In this document: piece after piece, positions 1-11,500 of the stretch
Layout of the letters: each line of letters opens with the position of its first letter
Position numbering within the stretch: the first letter of the stretch is position 1
Assembly: GCA_018402545.1 (NCBI GenBank)
Contig: JAGYIL010000001.1
Span: 1,488,001-1,552,000 of the forward strand
Source of the DNA: Saccharospirillum sp.
GTDB lineage: Bacteria > Pseudomonadota > Gammaproteobacteria > Pseudomonadales > Natronospirillaceae
Length of the DNA: 64,000 bases
Direction: 5' to 3'
Notes under the pieces: generated by a model
Seen by the model: only the letters and a program-made list of their open reading frames with translations
Told to the model about the DNA's origin: nothing
The model's database searches: none
Program-made: the position numbers and the translations under genes

Positions 1-338
1 CATCGCTGATGGCGTTTCATCTGCGTCAGGAAGACGACGGGCCCTATGTGCGGGGCACCTGGATCGATGCTGACGGTCAATCGCGGTCGCTTGAAGAAGG
101 TGACCTGGTGGTTGAGCCGCTAGAGTGGGGTGAGGTGGTCGTGGCCCAGGGCGAAGACGCCCGAAAATCCCTGCCACTGGTCTGGCGAATTGAATTGCCC
201 GGTCAGGATGCCCGCTGGACAGTCCGGGTGCGTGAGGCTGATAGCTGGCTGGCGACGCTGGTGCCGTACTGGGAAGGGCCGGTTAGGGCTGAGGGCCGTT
301 CTGGCGGGGTTGGGTATCTGGAAATGACTGGGTATTAG
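1..338 (+). CDS. CrtC/AttH lipocalin-like secreted hydrolase, C-terminal end (partial)
   Basis: This is the 3' end of a gene that enters from outside the window. The frame is open from base 3 and stops with TAG at 336-338. The visible ~111 residues fit the C-terminus of the CrtC/AttH family (carotenoid 1,2-hydratase-like, 'predicted secreted hydrolase'), with alternating beta-strand character and the usual ending YLEMTGY. Proteins of this family are exported lipocalin-fold proteins and are often encoded beside an ABC permease, which would lie upstream of this window. The substrate cannot be told from this fragment. The family call is from recognition of the C-terminal pattern only. Confidence 0.7.
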   Translation, partial: SLMAFHLRQEDDGPYVRGTWIDADGQSRSLEEGDLVVEPLEWGEVVVAQGEDARKSLPLVWRIELPGQDARWTVRVREADSWLATLVPYWEGPVRAEGRSGGVGYLEMTGY

Positions 339-381
339 GGGCGGTTGATGGCTGCTGGGTTTATTGCTGTGGTTTGTTGTT

Positions 382-475
382 CTCCCCGTCACCCAGGGGA
401 CTGGCTTCCTACAAAAGATTAAAACCCTGGCCCCAGGGGCAATTGTGGGAGGCCAGTCCCCTGGGCGACGGGGAG
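382..475. repeat. REPIN-like palindromic element between two genes
   Basis: Two arms of about 29 nt (382-410 and 447-475) are inverted copies of each other. Differences are few and most keep G-U pairing. Each arm read outward begins TGTGGGAGGCCAGTCCCC or TGTAGGAAGCCAGTCCCC, then CTGGG and GACGGGGAG, giving the classic REP layout of a conserved head followed by an imperfect hairpin. The centre (411-446) has a smaller palindrome, CCCTGGCCCCAGGG. Two inverted REP units with a spacer are what is called a REPIN. It lies between the 3' ends of the CrtC-like gene and xseA, a usual REP location. No RAYT transposase gene is in the window. Confidence 0.75.
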
Positions 476-497
476 TATCCCGGCCAGTGACAGCAGC

Positions 498-1823
498 CTA
501 TTCCACCCGACTGGTCAAGGTACCATCACGCAGCAGGGTGGTGATCCGGTCTCCGCTTCTGGTTTGGCTGGCCTGTTGGATGACCTGGCCATCTTCGGCC
601 CGGGTGATGCTGTAGCCGCGTTCCAGCGTATTCAGCGGTGACAGGGTGTTCAACTGGCCAGCCAGGGTGGCCAGTTGCTGCCGTCGCGGTTTCAGCTGTT
701 CCAGGCCGAGCCGCTGCAAACGCTGACGCCACTGGCTCAATCGCTGCTGATCGGTTTTCAGCCGCGCCAGCGGGCTGGCCCGGTGCAGGCGTTTTTCCAG
801 GGATTCAAAGCGTTGCAGTCGCAGCCTTTGCTGGTTTTGCAGGGCATGAACCAGGCGCCCGTCGCGGTCGTCGAGCCGTTGCTGCCATTCGCGCAGCAGA
901 GTGCCCGGGTCGCGCAGACGCTGGCGCAGATGCGATAGCCGCTGTTGTGCCTGCTGGCTGATGGTCAGCCAGCGTCGCACCAGCTGGTCGCGCCGATGGC
1001 TGACCTGGCCGTACAGATCGGCCTGGTCCGGGCTGACCAGTTCGGCCGCTTGCGACGGAGTCGCCGCCCGCACATCGGCTACAAAATCACTGATCGACAC
1101 ATCCACTTCATGGCCGACGGCTGAAACAATGGGCAGGCGTGACGCAAACACCGCCCGCGCCACACCTTCGTCGTTAAAACTCCACAAATCTTCCAGCGAG
1201 CCGCCGCCGCGCCCGACGATCAACACATCGACCTGATTCAGCCGGTTGGCGGTTTCGATCGCGTTGATGATCTGCCCGGGGGCGTCGGCACCCTGTACCT
1301 GAACCGGGTACAGGATCACGCTAATCGCCGGAAAGCGACGTTTTAGCACCGTGAGAATATCGTGCAGGGCGGCCCCGGTGCGGGAAGTGACAATACCGAC
1401 ACGGCGAATGACCGCTGGCAGGGGTTGCTTGTGCTCGGGCGCGAACAGCCCTTCTCGCTCCAGTTTTTCTTTCAGTTTGAAAAACGCAGCCTGCAGAGCG
1501 CCTTCGCCCTCCGGCTGAATACTGGAGACAATGATCTGGTAGTCGCCGCGACCCTCATAGAGGCTCAGCTTGCCCCGCAGCAGTACCTGGTCGCCTTCTT
1601 TGGGCTTGTACGCCGAGCGTGCCAGTACCGATTTGAACAGGGCGCAGCGAATCTGGGCGCCCTGATCTTTCAGCGTGAAATACATATGGCCCGAGGCCGG
1701 GCGGGAGACGTTGGACAACTCACCCGTGACCGGTACGGCCGGGTACTGTGTTTCCAGCAGAAATTTCACTTGGCGGTTAAGCTGGCTGACGGTCAGGGGG
1801 GCGTTTGGCTCGGCAAGGCTCAT
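498..1823 (-). CDS. xseA: Exodeoxyribonuclease VII large subunit
   Basis: XseA is the catalytic large subunit of exonuclease VII, which degrades single-stranded DNA from both ends together with several XseB subunits. The 441-residue product starts MSLAEPNAPLTVSQLN, followed by an N-terminal OB-fold (VTGELSNVSRPASGHMYF). The catalytic domain follows (GRGGGSLEDLWSFNDE, then SAVGHEVDVSISDFVADVRAATPSQAAE), and a long charged coiled coil occupies the C-terminal third. Length matches the family (E. coli 456). An upstream ATG at 1916 is in frame but would add 31 residues unlike the family, so the inner ATG is chosen. The gene is divergent from guaB, a common gammaproteobacterial arrangement. Confidence 0.95.
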   Translation of the reverse strand: MSLAEPNAPLTVSQLNRQVKFLLETQYPAVPVTGELSNVSRPASGHMYFTLKDQGAQIRCALFKSVLARSAYKPKEGDQVLLRGKLSLYEGRGDYQIIVSSIQPEGEGALQAAFFKLKEKLEREGLFAPEHKQPLPAVIRRVGIVTSRTGAALHDILTVLKRRFPAISVILYPVQVQGADAPGQIINAIETANRLNQVDVLIVGRGGGSLEDLWSFNDEGVARAVFASRLPIVSAVGHEVDVSISDFVADVRAATPSQAAELVSPDQADLYGQVSHRRDQLVRRWLTISQQAQQRLSHLRQRLRDPGTLLREWQQRLDDRDGRLVHALQNQQRLRLQRFESLEKRLHRASPLARLKTDQQRLSQWRQRLQRLGLEQLKPRRQQLATLAGQLNTLSPLNTLERGYSITRAEDGQVIQQASQTRSGDRITTLLRDGTLTSRVE

Positions 1824-1971
1824 GAACAATGGAATCCGAAGGCGGGTCTTACCAGGCAAAACCACCCTCTGACAGGGCATGAACAGGCAGGGCAGGCCGG
1901 AAAGAACCCGGTGCATTTACCGCGACCGCATTAAGGTACGGTACATAAGCGCGTTATTTAACCACAAAACT

Positions 1972-1998
1972 TTGTTTGCAGGCAAAACTGGTTATAAT
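1972..1998 (+). promoter_or_regulatory. Probable sigma-70 promoter of guaB
   Basis: A perfect -10 TATAAT lies at 1993-1998. A weak -35-like TTGTTT lies at 1972-1977 with a short 15-base spacer. It would start transcription near 2005, leaving a leader of about 60 nt before guaB. The -10 is convincing and the -35 is uncertain. Confidence 0.55.
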
Positions 1999-2012
1999 GC
2001 CGCCGCAACTCG

Positions 2013-2033
2013 GACCCAAGTCTCACTTGGGTC
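2013..2033 (+). promoter_or_regulatory. Perfect hairpin in the guaB leader
   Basis: GACCCAAG and CTTGGGTC form an 8-bp perfect stem around the loop TCTCA, just after the predicted guaB transcription start and 31 nt before the ATG. No U-run follows, so it is not a terminator. It could stabilise the 5' end of the mRNA or be a protein target. It does not match the PurR operator pattern. Confidence 0.5.
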
Positions 2034-2064
2034 GTTTCCCACACACCCCGGAGGGAAGTCCACC

Positions 2065-3534
2065 ATGTTGCGTATTGCCGAAACCGCCCTAACCTTTGAC
2101 GACGTCTTGCTTGTACCCGGATATTCCGAGGTTCTGCCCAAGGACGTTACGCTTAAAACCCAGTTAACCCGCAACATCAATCTGAACATTCCTCTGGTGT
2201 CCTCTGCAATGGATACCGTGACCGAAGCGCGTCTGGCCATTGCCATGGCCCAGGAAGGTGGCATTGGCATCATCCACAAGGCCATGTCGATTGAGAAACA
2301 GGCCCAGCAGGTAAGGCTGACCAAGAAATTTGAAGCCGGTGTAGTACGCGATCCGATCACCATCGATAAATCGGCCAGTGTGCGCGAGTTGCTGGCACTG
2401 ACCCGGGAGAACAACATCTCCGGTGTTCCGGTGATGGAAGGCAACGATCTGGTAGGCATCGTCACCAGCCGCGATGTCCGGTTCGAAAAGAACCTGGATG
2501 CCCGCATCGAAACCGTCATGACCGGCCGCGACCAGCTGGTCACGGTTAAGGAAGGGGTTAGCCCCCAGGAAGTGCGCGATCTGTTACATGAATACCGCAT
2601 CGAGAAGGTGCTGGTCGTAGATGACGATTTCCAGTTACGCGGTCTGATGACGGTCAAAGACATCAATAAAGCCGAAGCCTATCCAAACGCCTGCAAGGAT
2701 ACCGATGGCCGCCTGCGCGTCGGCGCTGCTGTCGGCACCGGTCCGGAAACACCAGACCGGGTTGACGCCCTGGTGCGTGCCGGCGTCGATGTCATCGTGG
2801 TGGATACCGCCCACGGCCACTCAAAGGGTGTGATCGATCGCGTACGCTGGGTCAAGGAAAACTACCCGCAGGTCGATGTCATCGGCGGCAACATCGCTAC
2901 GGCTGACGCCGCGCTCGCCCTGGTGGAAGCCGGAGCAGACGGCGTAAAAGTGGGCATCGGCCCGGGCTCGATCTGCACCACCCGTATCGTCGCCGGCGTC
3001 GGTGTGCCGCAAGTGTCTGCTGTTGCCAATGTGTCGGCCGCGTTGCGTGATAAAGGCATCCCAGTCATTGCGGACGGCGGTATCCGGTTTTCCGGTGACT
3101 TGGCCAAGGCCATCGTCGCCGGTGCCTCGGTCATCATGGCCGGAAGCATGTTCGCCGGTACCGATGAATCTCCGGGAGAGGTGGAACTGTTCCAGGGCCG
3201 TGCCTATAAAAGCTACCGTGGTATGGGGTCTATTGGCGCCATGGGCCAGACCCAGGGGTCCAGTGACCGCTATTTTCAGACCGTTGAAAGTGGCGTTGAA
3301 AAGCTGGTTCCCGAGGGTATTGAGGGTCGTATTGCCGTAAAAGGCCCATTGCACGCCGTTGTGCACCAGCTGATGGGCGGACTTCGTGCAGCCATGGGCT
3401 ATACCGGCTGCCGGACCATCGAAGAGATGCGCACCAAGCCGGAGTTCGTGCAGATCACCGGTGCTGGCATCAAGGAATCTCACGTTCACGACGTGCAGAT
3501 CACCAAAGAAGCACCGAACTACCGGGTCAGCTAA
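2065..3534 (+). CDS. guaB: Inosine-5'-monophosphate dehydrogenase
   Basis: IMP dehydrogenase oxidises IMP to XMP with NAD+, the first committed step to GMP, in the cytoplasm. The 489-residue protein has the (beta/alpha)8 barrel interrupted by a CBS pair (about residues 95-205, including [21 protein letters not shown]). The catalytic loop [13 protein letters not shown] places the nucleophilic Cys at about 304. A flap region ([19 protein letters not shown]) and the C-terminal ending [11 protein letters not shown] also match the family. ATG 2065 is chosen because GAGGGAAG sits just upstream and the N-terminus ([21 protein letters not shown]) is canonical; the longer frame to 1879 is leader. guaA follows 84 nt downstream, forming the guaBA operon. 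Confidence 0.98.
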   Translation: MLRIAETALTFDDVLLVPGYSEVLPKDVTLKTQLTRNINLNIPLVSSAMDTVTEARLAIAMAQEGGIGIIHKAMSIEKQAQQVRLTKKFEAGVVRDPITIDKSASVRELLALTRENNISGVPVMEGNDLVGIVTSRDVRFEKNLDARIETVMTGRDQLVTVKEGVSPQEVRDLLHEYRIEKVLVVDDDFQLRGLMTVKDINKAEAYPNACKDTDGRLRVGAAVGTGPETPDRVDALVRAGVDVIVVDTAHGHSKGVIDRVRWVKENYPQVDVIGGNIATADAALALVEAGADGVKVGIGPGSICTTRIVAGVGVPQVSAVANVSAALRDKGIPVIADGGIRFSGDLAKAIVAGASVIMAGSMFAGTDESPGEVELFQGRAYKSYRGMGSIGAMGQTQGSSDRYFQTVESGVEKLVPEGIEGRIAVKGPLHAVVHQLMGGLRAAMGYTGCRTIEEMRTKPEFVQITGAGIKESHVHDVQITKEAPNYRVS

Positions 3535-3546
3535 GCCCGAATCACG

Positions 3547-3571
3547 AGCGGCTCGCGGGCCGCTTTGTTGT
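3547..3571 (+). promoter_or_regulatory. Hairpin in the guaB-guaA gap
   Basis: AGCGGC (3547-3552) and GCCGCT (3559-3564) form a 6-bp GC-rich stem followed by a broken T tract (TTTGTTGTTTT). It could act as a weak attenuator between guaB and guaA. The stem is short, so full termination is unlikely. Confidence 0.4.
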
Positions 3572-3618
3572 TTTACTACGTATCAAACCTCATTCAGAAC
3601 AACCAGCCGGAACCCGCC

Positions 3619-5196
3619 ATGAGCCACCTCGACATTCATGCCCAGAATATCCTCATTCTCGACTTCGGATCCCAGTACACCCAGTTGATCGGTCGCCGCG
3701 TGCGCGAGATTGGGGTTTACTGCGAAATTCGCCCGTACGACATGACCGATGAAGAGATCCGTGAGTTCAACCCGAACGGCATCATCCTCTCAGGTGGCCC
3801 GGAATCGGTTCACGCCAAGGATTCACCGCGCGCGCCCCAGGCGGTATTTGAACTGGGTGTGCCGGTGCTGGGCATCTGCTATGGCATGCAAACCATGGCC
3901 GAACAACTGGGCGGCTCGGTCATTGGTTCCAAAGAACAGGAATTCGGCTATGCCGAAGTGCAGATCAATACGGCATCGCGCCTGCTCGACGGCCTGAGCG
4001 ACCGCGATTCAAACGACCTGAGCTTTCTCGATGTCTGGATGAGCCATGGCGACAAAGTCAGCGCCATGCCCGAAGGCTTCTCGCTGATGGCTTCAACACC
4101 GAGTTGCCCCATTGCCGGCATGGCCGACGATGAGCGTCGCTTCTACGGTGTGCAGTTCCACCCGGAAGTGACCCACACCCTGAAAGGCCTGGAAATTCTG
4201 GAGCGCTTTGTACGCACCCTGTGCGGCCTCGATGCCCTCTGGACACCGGCTAACATCATCGACGACCTGGTTGATAAAGTACGCGATCAGGTAGGCAGCC
4301 AGCACGTGTTATTAGGCTTGTCTGGCGGTGTGGATTCTTCAGTGGTTGCCGCGCTGTTGCACAAAGCCATCGGCGACCAGCTGACCTGTGTGTTTGTCGA
4401 CAACGGCCTGTTGCGCAAAAACGAAGGCGACCAGGTCATGGCCACCTTTGCCCGCGAGATGGGCGTTAAAGTCATTCGCGTCAACGCCGAAGAACGTTTC
4501 CTGAATGCCCTGGCCGGCGAAACCGACCCGGAAAAGAAACGCAAGATCATCGGCCACCAGTTCATTGAAGTGTTCGACGAAGAAGCCTCAAAAATTCACG
4601 ATGTCGCCTTCCTGGCCCAGGGCACGATCTACCCGGACGTGATTGAATCTGCCGCGTCCAAAACCGGCAAGGCACACGTCATCAAATCTCACCACAATGT
4701 CGGTGGCTTGCCGGAAGAAATGGCCTTGAAACTGGTTGAACCGCTGCGCGAACTGTTCAAGGACGAAGTGCGCAAAATCGGCCTGGAACTCGGCCTGCAT
4801 TACGACATGGTCTACCGCCACCCCTTCCCGGGGCCGGGTCTGGGCGTGCGCATTCTCGGCGAAGTGAAGAAGGAATACGCCGACCTGCTGCGCGAAGCCG
4901 ACGCCATCTTCATTGAAGAGCTGCACCGCGCCGACTGGTACCACAAAACCTCCCAGGCCTTTGCGGTATTTCTGCCGGTTAAATCGGTTGGCGTCGTCGG
5001 TGACGGCCGCCGTTACGAATGGGTCATCGCCGTACGCGCGGTTGAAACCATCGACTTCATGACCGCCCGCTGGGCACACTTGCCGTATGAAATGATGGAG
5101 CGGGTCAGTAACCGCATTATCAATGAGATATCTGGCGTTTCGCGAGTGGTGTACGACATATCCGGTAAGCCGCCAGCGACGATTGAATGGGAGTAA
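3619..5196 (+). CDS. guaA: GMP synthase (glutamine-hydrolysing)
   Basis: GuaA converts XMP to GMP using ATP and glutamine. The 525-residue length equals E. coli GuaA. An N-terminal class I glutamine amidotransferase domain (about 1-200) shows the nucleophile elbow VLGICYGMQ and the His/Glu pair in FHPEVTHT. The ATP pyrophosphatase domain carries [14 protein letters not shown]. The C-terminal dimerisation domain includes [15 protein letters not shown] and ends [12 protein letters not shown]. The start ([24 protein letters not shown]) is canonical, though only a weak Shine-Dalgarno is visible. It is the second gene of guaBA. Confidence 0.98.
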   Translation: MSHLDIHAQNILILDFGSQYTQLIGRRVREIGVYCEIRPYDMTDEEIREFNPNGIILSGGPESVHAKDSPRAPQAVFELGVPVLGICYGMQTMAEQLGGSVIGSKEQEFGYAEVQINTASRLLDGLSDRDSNDLSFLDVWMSHGDKVSAMPEGFSLMASTPSCPIAGMADDERRFYGVQFHPEVTHTLKGLEILERFVRTLCGLDALWTPANIIDDLVDKVRDQVGSQHVLLGLSGGVDSSVVAALLHKAIGDQLTCVFVDNGLLRKNEGDQVMATFAREMGVKVIRVNAEERFLNALAGETDPEKKRKIIGHQFIEVFDEEASKIHDVAFLAQGTIYPDVIESAASKTGKAHVIKSHHNVGGLPEEMALKLVEPLRELFKDEVRKIGLELGLHYDMVYRHPFPGPGLGVRILGEVKKEYADLLREADAIFIEELHRADWYHKTSQAFAVFLPVKSVGVVGDGRRYEWVIAVRAVETIDFMTARWAHLPYEMMERVSNRIINEISGVSRVVYDISGKPPATIEWE

Positions 5197-5516
5197 ACTT
5201 AAGAGGCGCCTAAGCCTCTGTTGGTTACCGTACAGACCCCTACACCCTGCAGAAATAGACTGAAGCCTGGCAACACCAACGACCAGTGCCACGGCGACTG
5301 GATGATCTGCAGGACCCCTTAAGTCTGTTTTGTTGCTGCTGCGTTGGGAAATGGTTTTCTCTCGATGCCCTCAACCTTATGGATGTTTTAGCTGACGTCG
5401 ATGCACCTTTTTGCGCGATCAGGCTTGATAAGGGTTGATAGGGAGTATTAACCATTAAAGCCTCTATTTTTTCGGCTCTAACCGGGAATGGGCTGCGCCA
5501 GGATCGTGAAACCAAG
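5197..5516. other. Gap between guaA and the glucan synthase gene
   Basis: This 320-base stretch holds a short stem AGAGGC/GCCTCT (5202-5219) with no T run, a weak end for guaA. The frame of the downstream giant gene is open back to 5442, so its last 75 bases may be coding. A GGGAG lies at 5441-5445. No RNA gene or other ORF is convincing. Confidence 0.5.
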
Positions 5517-8500
5517 TTGCTGCGTGCAGAACTGTTCAGCATCGAGCAGCTCAAGCGTCACGCGGCTATTCTGGCAGCGCAGCACCAGATTGACCCGAAC
5601 CCAGGGGCAGACAAGCTGCTGCCTCGCCTGGCCGATAACGAACGCGTTCTGCTGGCCGCTTATGATGTTGTTACCACTGTAGCTACACCAGGCCAGAGCG
5701 TTCGACCAACAGAAGCCTGGCTGCTCGACAACTTCTATCTGATTGAACAGCAAATCAACCTGGCACGACGGCATCTGCCACGCGGTTACAGCCGCCAGTT
5801 GCCGCGTCTGGCCGACGGACCCTCAGCCGGTTTTCCCCGCATTTACGATCTCGCGCTGGCGCTGATTTCTCATATGGATGGCCGGGTCGATCGCGATAAT
5901 GTCACCCAGTTAATCGCCGCCTATCAGAAGGTGGAGCCGTTGCGGTTGGGCGAACTCTGGGCCTTTCCCATCATGTTGCAGCTGGCGCTGCTTGAGAACC
6001 TGCGTCGGGTTGGTGTGCGCATCGCACAACGGCGTGAAGAACGCGATGCCGCCATTATCTGGGCCGACCGGATGCTGGCGGCTGTTGAAACTGACCCGAA
6101 GCAGTTGATTCAGTTACTGGCTGAGTTTGCCCATGCGGATGTTCCGCTCACGGCGTCCTTTGTAGAGGAGTTTTATGAACGGCTGCAGGCACAGGGGCCA
6201 GCGATGGCGTTTGTGCAAACCTGGGTTGAACAAAAGCTGCTCGAACAGGGCGTGACGGCCACCAAACTGTCGGAAGCTGCTGGCCGAACCGATGCGGACA
6301 ATCAGATATCCATCGCCAACAGCATCGGCAGTTTGCGGTTCATCAGTGCCATGGACTGGAAGCTCTGTGTCGAATCGCTCAGTGACGTGGAAAAAACCCT
6401 GTGTGAAGACCCGTCTGGCATGTACGCCCTACAGGATTTCGCGACCCGCGACCGCTATCGGCATGTCATCGAAGACGTAGCTCGAGGCAGCGGCCGCACC
6501 GAGAGTAGTATGGCACACAAGGCCATTGGGCTTGCCCAGGTGGCCGCCGTGCAGTTTGGCCGGGATGCGCGCAGTGCCCATGTTGGTTACTACCTGATCG
6601 ACCGGGGGCTGCCAGAACTGGAGTGTGCCGTTGGCTGCCAGTTGAGTTGGCGAACCCGACTGAAACGAACCGGGCGGGGCGTGCGCCTGCCGCTGTATCT
6701 CGGCGCCATAGCCTTGCTGACGTTGCTCACAACCCTTGTTGTGTTTGCCCTGGCAGTGGGGTCTTCTTTCAGCCTGTGGCAGCTTGTGTTTTTCCTGCCG
6801 ACAGCCATCTTGGCTGCGTCAGCGTTGGCGGTGGCGCTGGTGAATCGGGCTATAACGCTGGCGTTGCCACCGCGTGTCTTGCCTCGACTCGATTTTTCAA
6901 AAGGTATTCCCGATGAACACCGAACCATGGTGGTGGTGCCTACCTTGCTGGGCAGTCAGCAGGAGATTGATCGTCTGGTCGAAGCGCTCGAGATACGTTA
7001 CCTCGGTAACCGGGACCCGAATCTGACGTTCGCGCTGCTGACGGATTTTCACGATTCTGCCGAACAAACGCAGCCGGAAGACGCCGCTTTGCTCGCGCAG
7101 TTGCGTGCCTCGATCGACGCACTTAATAAAACCTACCACGATGATCAACCCTGCCTGTTTTATCTGTTTCACCGGCCACGACAGTGGAATGCGTATGAAC
7201 AGGTGTGGATGGGTTATGAACGTAAACGAGGCAAGCTGGAACAATTTAACGCCCGGCTTCGGGGTGAGGCGAAGGATGCCTTTTCGGACATCATTGGCGA
7301 CCAGTCTCTGCTGGCATCGGTCCGGTACGTCATCACGCTGGATACCGACACACAATTGCCACGGGATGCAGCGCGCACCCTGATTGGCAATCTCGCGCAC
7401 CCTCTGAACCGGCCAGTTTATGACGCGGCCGCCGGCAGGGTTGTGGAAGGCTATGCGATTCTGCAACCCCGTGCTTCGGTCAGCCTGGTCAGTGCCGGCC
7501 AGTCGGGTTTTAGCCGTTTGTTCGCCGGCGAAGCGGGGCTTGATCCCTACACGCGCGAAGTCTCCGACGTGTATCAGGATGTGTTTGGGGAAGGCTCCTT
7601 TGTGGGCAAGGGCATCTACGACGTTGATGCTTTTCGTCGTGCTCTGGATGGCCGCTTCCCGGAAAACCTTATCTTAAGTCACGATCTGCTGGAAAGCGGC
7701 TATGCCCGTTCGGCGCTGGTGACCGACGTCGACCTGATCGAAGACCAGCCGGCGAGTATGACCATGGACGCCAGCCGGCGCCATCGCTGGGTTCGGGGTG
7801 ACTGGCAACTGGCAGGGTGGCTGCTACCGCGTGTTCCCGGGCCGGCGGGTGTCGCGCACGGTCGATTGACCAGGCAGCCAAATCCGTTGTCGGCACTGTC
7901 GATATGGAAAATCTTCGATAACCTGAGGCGCAGTCTGGTGACGCCAGCGATGCTTGGCCTGTTGCTGGGTGGCTGGCTGGTCGGTGCAAATTCGGCCTGG
8001 GTGTGGACGCTGCTGGTGCTGACGGTGTTGTTTGTGCCGGCCTGGCTGTCATCGCTGATCGAACTGGTTCGCAAGCCCGGAGAATTCGACTGGTTATTGC
8101 ACCTTAAACGGGTTGGCCGATCGGCGTTTAACCCCTTTGTTTTGGCCTTACTGACCCTGGCCTTTTTACCCTACGACTCACGAATTCTGCTCGGGGCAAT
8201 CTGGCATTCGGGCCTGCGTATGATGCTGGGTCGACGTGGCCTGTTGCTGTGGCATCTTCCTGGTTATGTGCGACGCAATGCCTGTTCTACGCCAGGTGAC
8301 TTCTATCGGGAAATGTGGGTGGCTCCAGTGCTGGTAATAGGGCTGGTTCTGGCAATGGCGGTGGCCGGTAGCGAACCGGCTGTGTGGCTGGTTGCAGCGC
8401 CGATTCTGGTGCTGTGGCTGCTGTCGCCGATCGCCGGCTGGTGGCTTAGCCGGCCGCTGGATATTGCCCGCCCCGGGCTCAGCGGCGAGCAGCAATTATT

Positions 8501-11500
8501 TCTGCGCAAGTCGGCACGACGTACCTGGCGCTATTTTGCAGACTTTGTCGGCCCGGACGATAACTGGCTGCCACCCGATAACTTTCAGGCCTACCCCGCA
8601 CCGGCCATAGCCTCACGCACCTCGCCCACCAACATGGGTATGTCGCTGCTGGCCGATCTGGCGGCGGTTGATTTTGGTTATCAGACTGTCGGCGAGTGCC
8701 TGACGCGCCTCGACCAGACGTTGACCGCCATGGAAAAGCTGGAACGCTATCACGGCCATTTCTTCAACTGGTACGACACCCGTACGCTGCAACCGCTTCA
8801 TCCGCATTATGTCTCTTCGGTAGACAGCGGCAATCTGGCCGGCAGCCTGCTCACCTTGCACGCTGGGCTGGCCGAAATGAAACACCAGCCTGTGTTTACC
8901 CACACGGCGTGGCAGGGGTTGCACGACACTCTGGCGGTGCTGGCAGAACACCCACCGGCCTCACCAGATGCGAGCGAGACGGAAAATCTGCTTGCCCTGC
9001 AAGACCTGCTGAGTGGCCTGGTAAAAGCCGGGCCACCGCAAACGGTGGCGGAGGTCACCCGCGCACTGGCGCAGTTCAACCCTATTGGTTCGCTGTCTGG
9101 TCAACCGGTAAAGCCATTGGATTCTGAGGATAAACAAGGCTACTGGGCCAGCGCCTTTGAACGGCAATTGCGAGCCGTTCGGGTCGAGTTTGAGCTGTTG
9201 CTGCCCGATGGATGGCAGGGCAACGGGCTGCCGAGCCGGTTCGATCTGGCCAGTGCTGGCGGGACAGGTGCACAGTCTCACATCGAACACATCGATGACC
9301 TGAGGCACCGTTGCACGCTGCTCGCCGCGATGGATTTTGACTTTTTATACGATACCAGTAGCGGACTGCTGACCATTGGTTTTGATGTCAGCGAACGGCG
9401 TCGCGATCTGGCCTGTTATGACTTGCTGGCGTCGGAAGCGCGTCTGGCCAGTTTTCTGCTGATTGCGCAGGGGCAGGTACCGCAGAAACACTGGTTCGCG
9501 CTGGGCCGTTTGCTGACCAGTCATGGCGGCGATGTCAGCCTGATCTCCTGGAGCGGCTCGATGTTCGAATACCTGATGCCGCAACTGCTTATGCCAAGCT
9601 ACCCCAATACCTTGCTGGAACAAACCTGCAAGGCGGCGGTGTCGCGTCAGATCGAGTACGGACGGCAACGCGACGTGCCCTGGGGTATTTCCGAATCCTG
9701 TTACAACGCCACCGATCTGAATCATGTGTATCAGTACCGGGCCTTTGGCGTGCCCGGTCTCGGCTTCAAACGCGGGCTGGGCGATGATCTGGTGATAGCG
9801 CCTTATGCCAGTGCGCTGGCGCTTACGGTGGCGCCACAAGCTGCCTGCCGCAACTTGCAAGTTCTGGCGGCAGAGGGGTTTCTTGACGACTATGGTTTTT
9901 TTGAAGCGATCGACTATACGCCCTCGCGCGTGCCACGGGGCAAACCCTACGCCATTGTGCAGTCTTTCATGGTGCATCATCAGGGCATGAGCTTGCTGGC
10001 CTTCGCCCATGTGCTCTTGGATCAGCCCATGCAGCGTCGCTTTTTGTCTGACCCACTGGTCCGGGCAACTGAGTTGCTACTGCAGGAGCGGGTGCCAAAG
10101 CAGGGGAATACACTCTACCCCCATGCCGCGGAAGTGACCGCAGCAGCCAACCCGCCAAGCACCGAGGTCGGGTCGATCATGCGTGTGTTTACCGACCCGG
10201 ATACTCGCTTCCCTGAAGTTCATCTGCTGTCGAACGGGCGTTACCACGTTATGGTCAGCCACGCCGGTGGCAGTACCAGTCGCTGGGGCGACCTGGCCGT
10301 GACTCGCTGGCGTGAAGATGCTACCTGCGATAACTGGGGCACCTTCATTTATTTGCGTGACCGGGACAGTGGTGACTACTGGTCTGCGGCGCACCAGCCA
10401 ACCTTGCGTCCGGCCGATCACTACGAAGCGATTTTTGTGCAGGCACGTGCGGAATACCGCCGGCGAGACCATGCCATCGACACTCATACCGAACTCTGTG
10501 TGTCGCCGGAAGACGACGTCGAAATTCGCCGAGTCACTCTGACTAACCAGTCATCGCGCTGCCGCCGCATTGAAATTACCAGTTTTGCCGAAGTGGTACT
10601 GGCGCCTCTGAACGCCGATATGGCCCACCGCACCTTTAGCAATTTGTTTGTACAAACCGAGATTCTGCCCGGTGAGCAAGCCATTCTCTGTACCCGGCGC
10701 CCGCGCACGCCCGGCGAACATACCCCCTGGATGTTTCATCTTATTGCGGCTCCGGGCCTGGCGCTCAGCGAACCCTCTTGTGAGACCGACCGGGTCCGCT
10801 TTATCGGTCGCGGATGCAGCGTAGCCAATCCAACGGTACTCGATGGCCAGAACGAAGCCTCGGCGTTGTCGAACACCCAGGGTGCGGTGCTCGACCCCTG
10901 CGTGGCCATTCGTGCCCTGTTGACGTTGGCGTCGGATGAATCTTCGAGCGTGCAAATCATATCCGGCGTTGCATCGACGCGCGAAGCAGCGCTGGCGTTA
11001 ATTGAAAAATACGGCGACCGCCACTTCGTTGAACGCGCATTCGAAATGGCCTGGTTCCAGAGCCAGGAGGTACTGCGGCATCTGAATGCAACCGAGGCCG
11101 ATGCCCAGGCGTTTGGTCGCCTGGCCAGTTCGGTTGTTTACAGCAATGCCATGCGTCGGACCGCCCCGGGCGTTATCGCCCGGAACCAGTTGGGGCAGGC
11201 AGGGTTGTGGCGCTTTGCCATCTCCGGAGACCTGCCCATCGTGTTGCTGCTTATTGGTGACGTTGGTCGTATCGACCTGGTCAAGCAGGTGTTGCAGGCG
11301 CACGCTTATTGGCGCATGAACGGCCTGGCGGTTGATCTGGTTATCGTCAACGAAGGGTTCTCCGGCTACAGGGCAGAGTTGCAGGATCTGATCGTCGGGC
11401 TGATTAACGCAGGACCTGAAGCCCAGGTTATCGACAAACCAGGCGGCGTTTTCGTGCGACGTGCCGAAGAGCTTTCAGAAGATGAACGGGTGCTGCTGCA

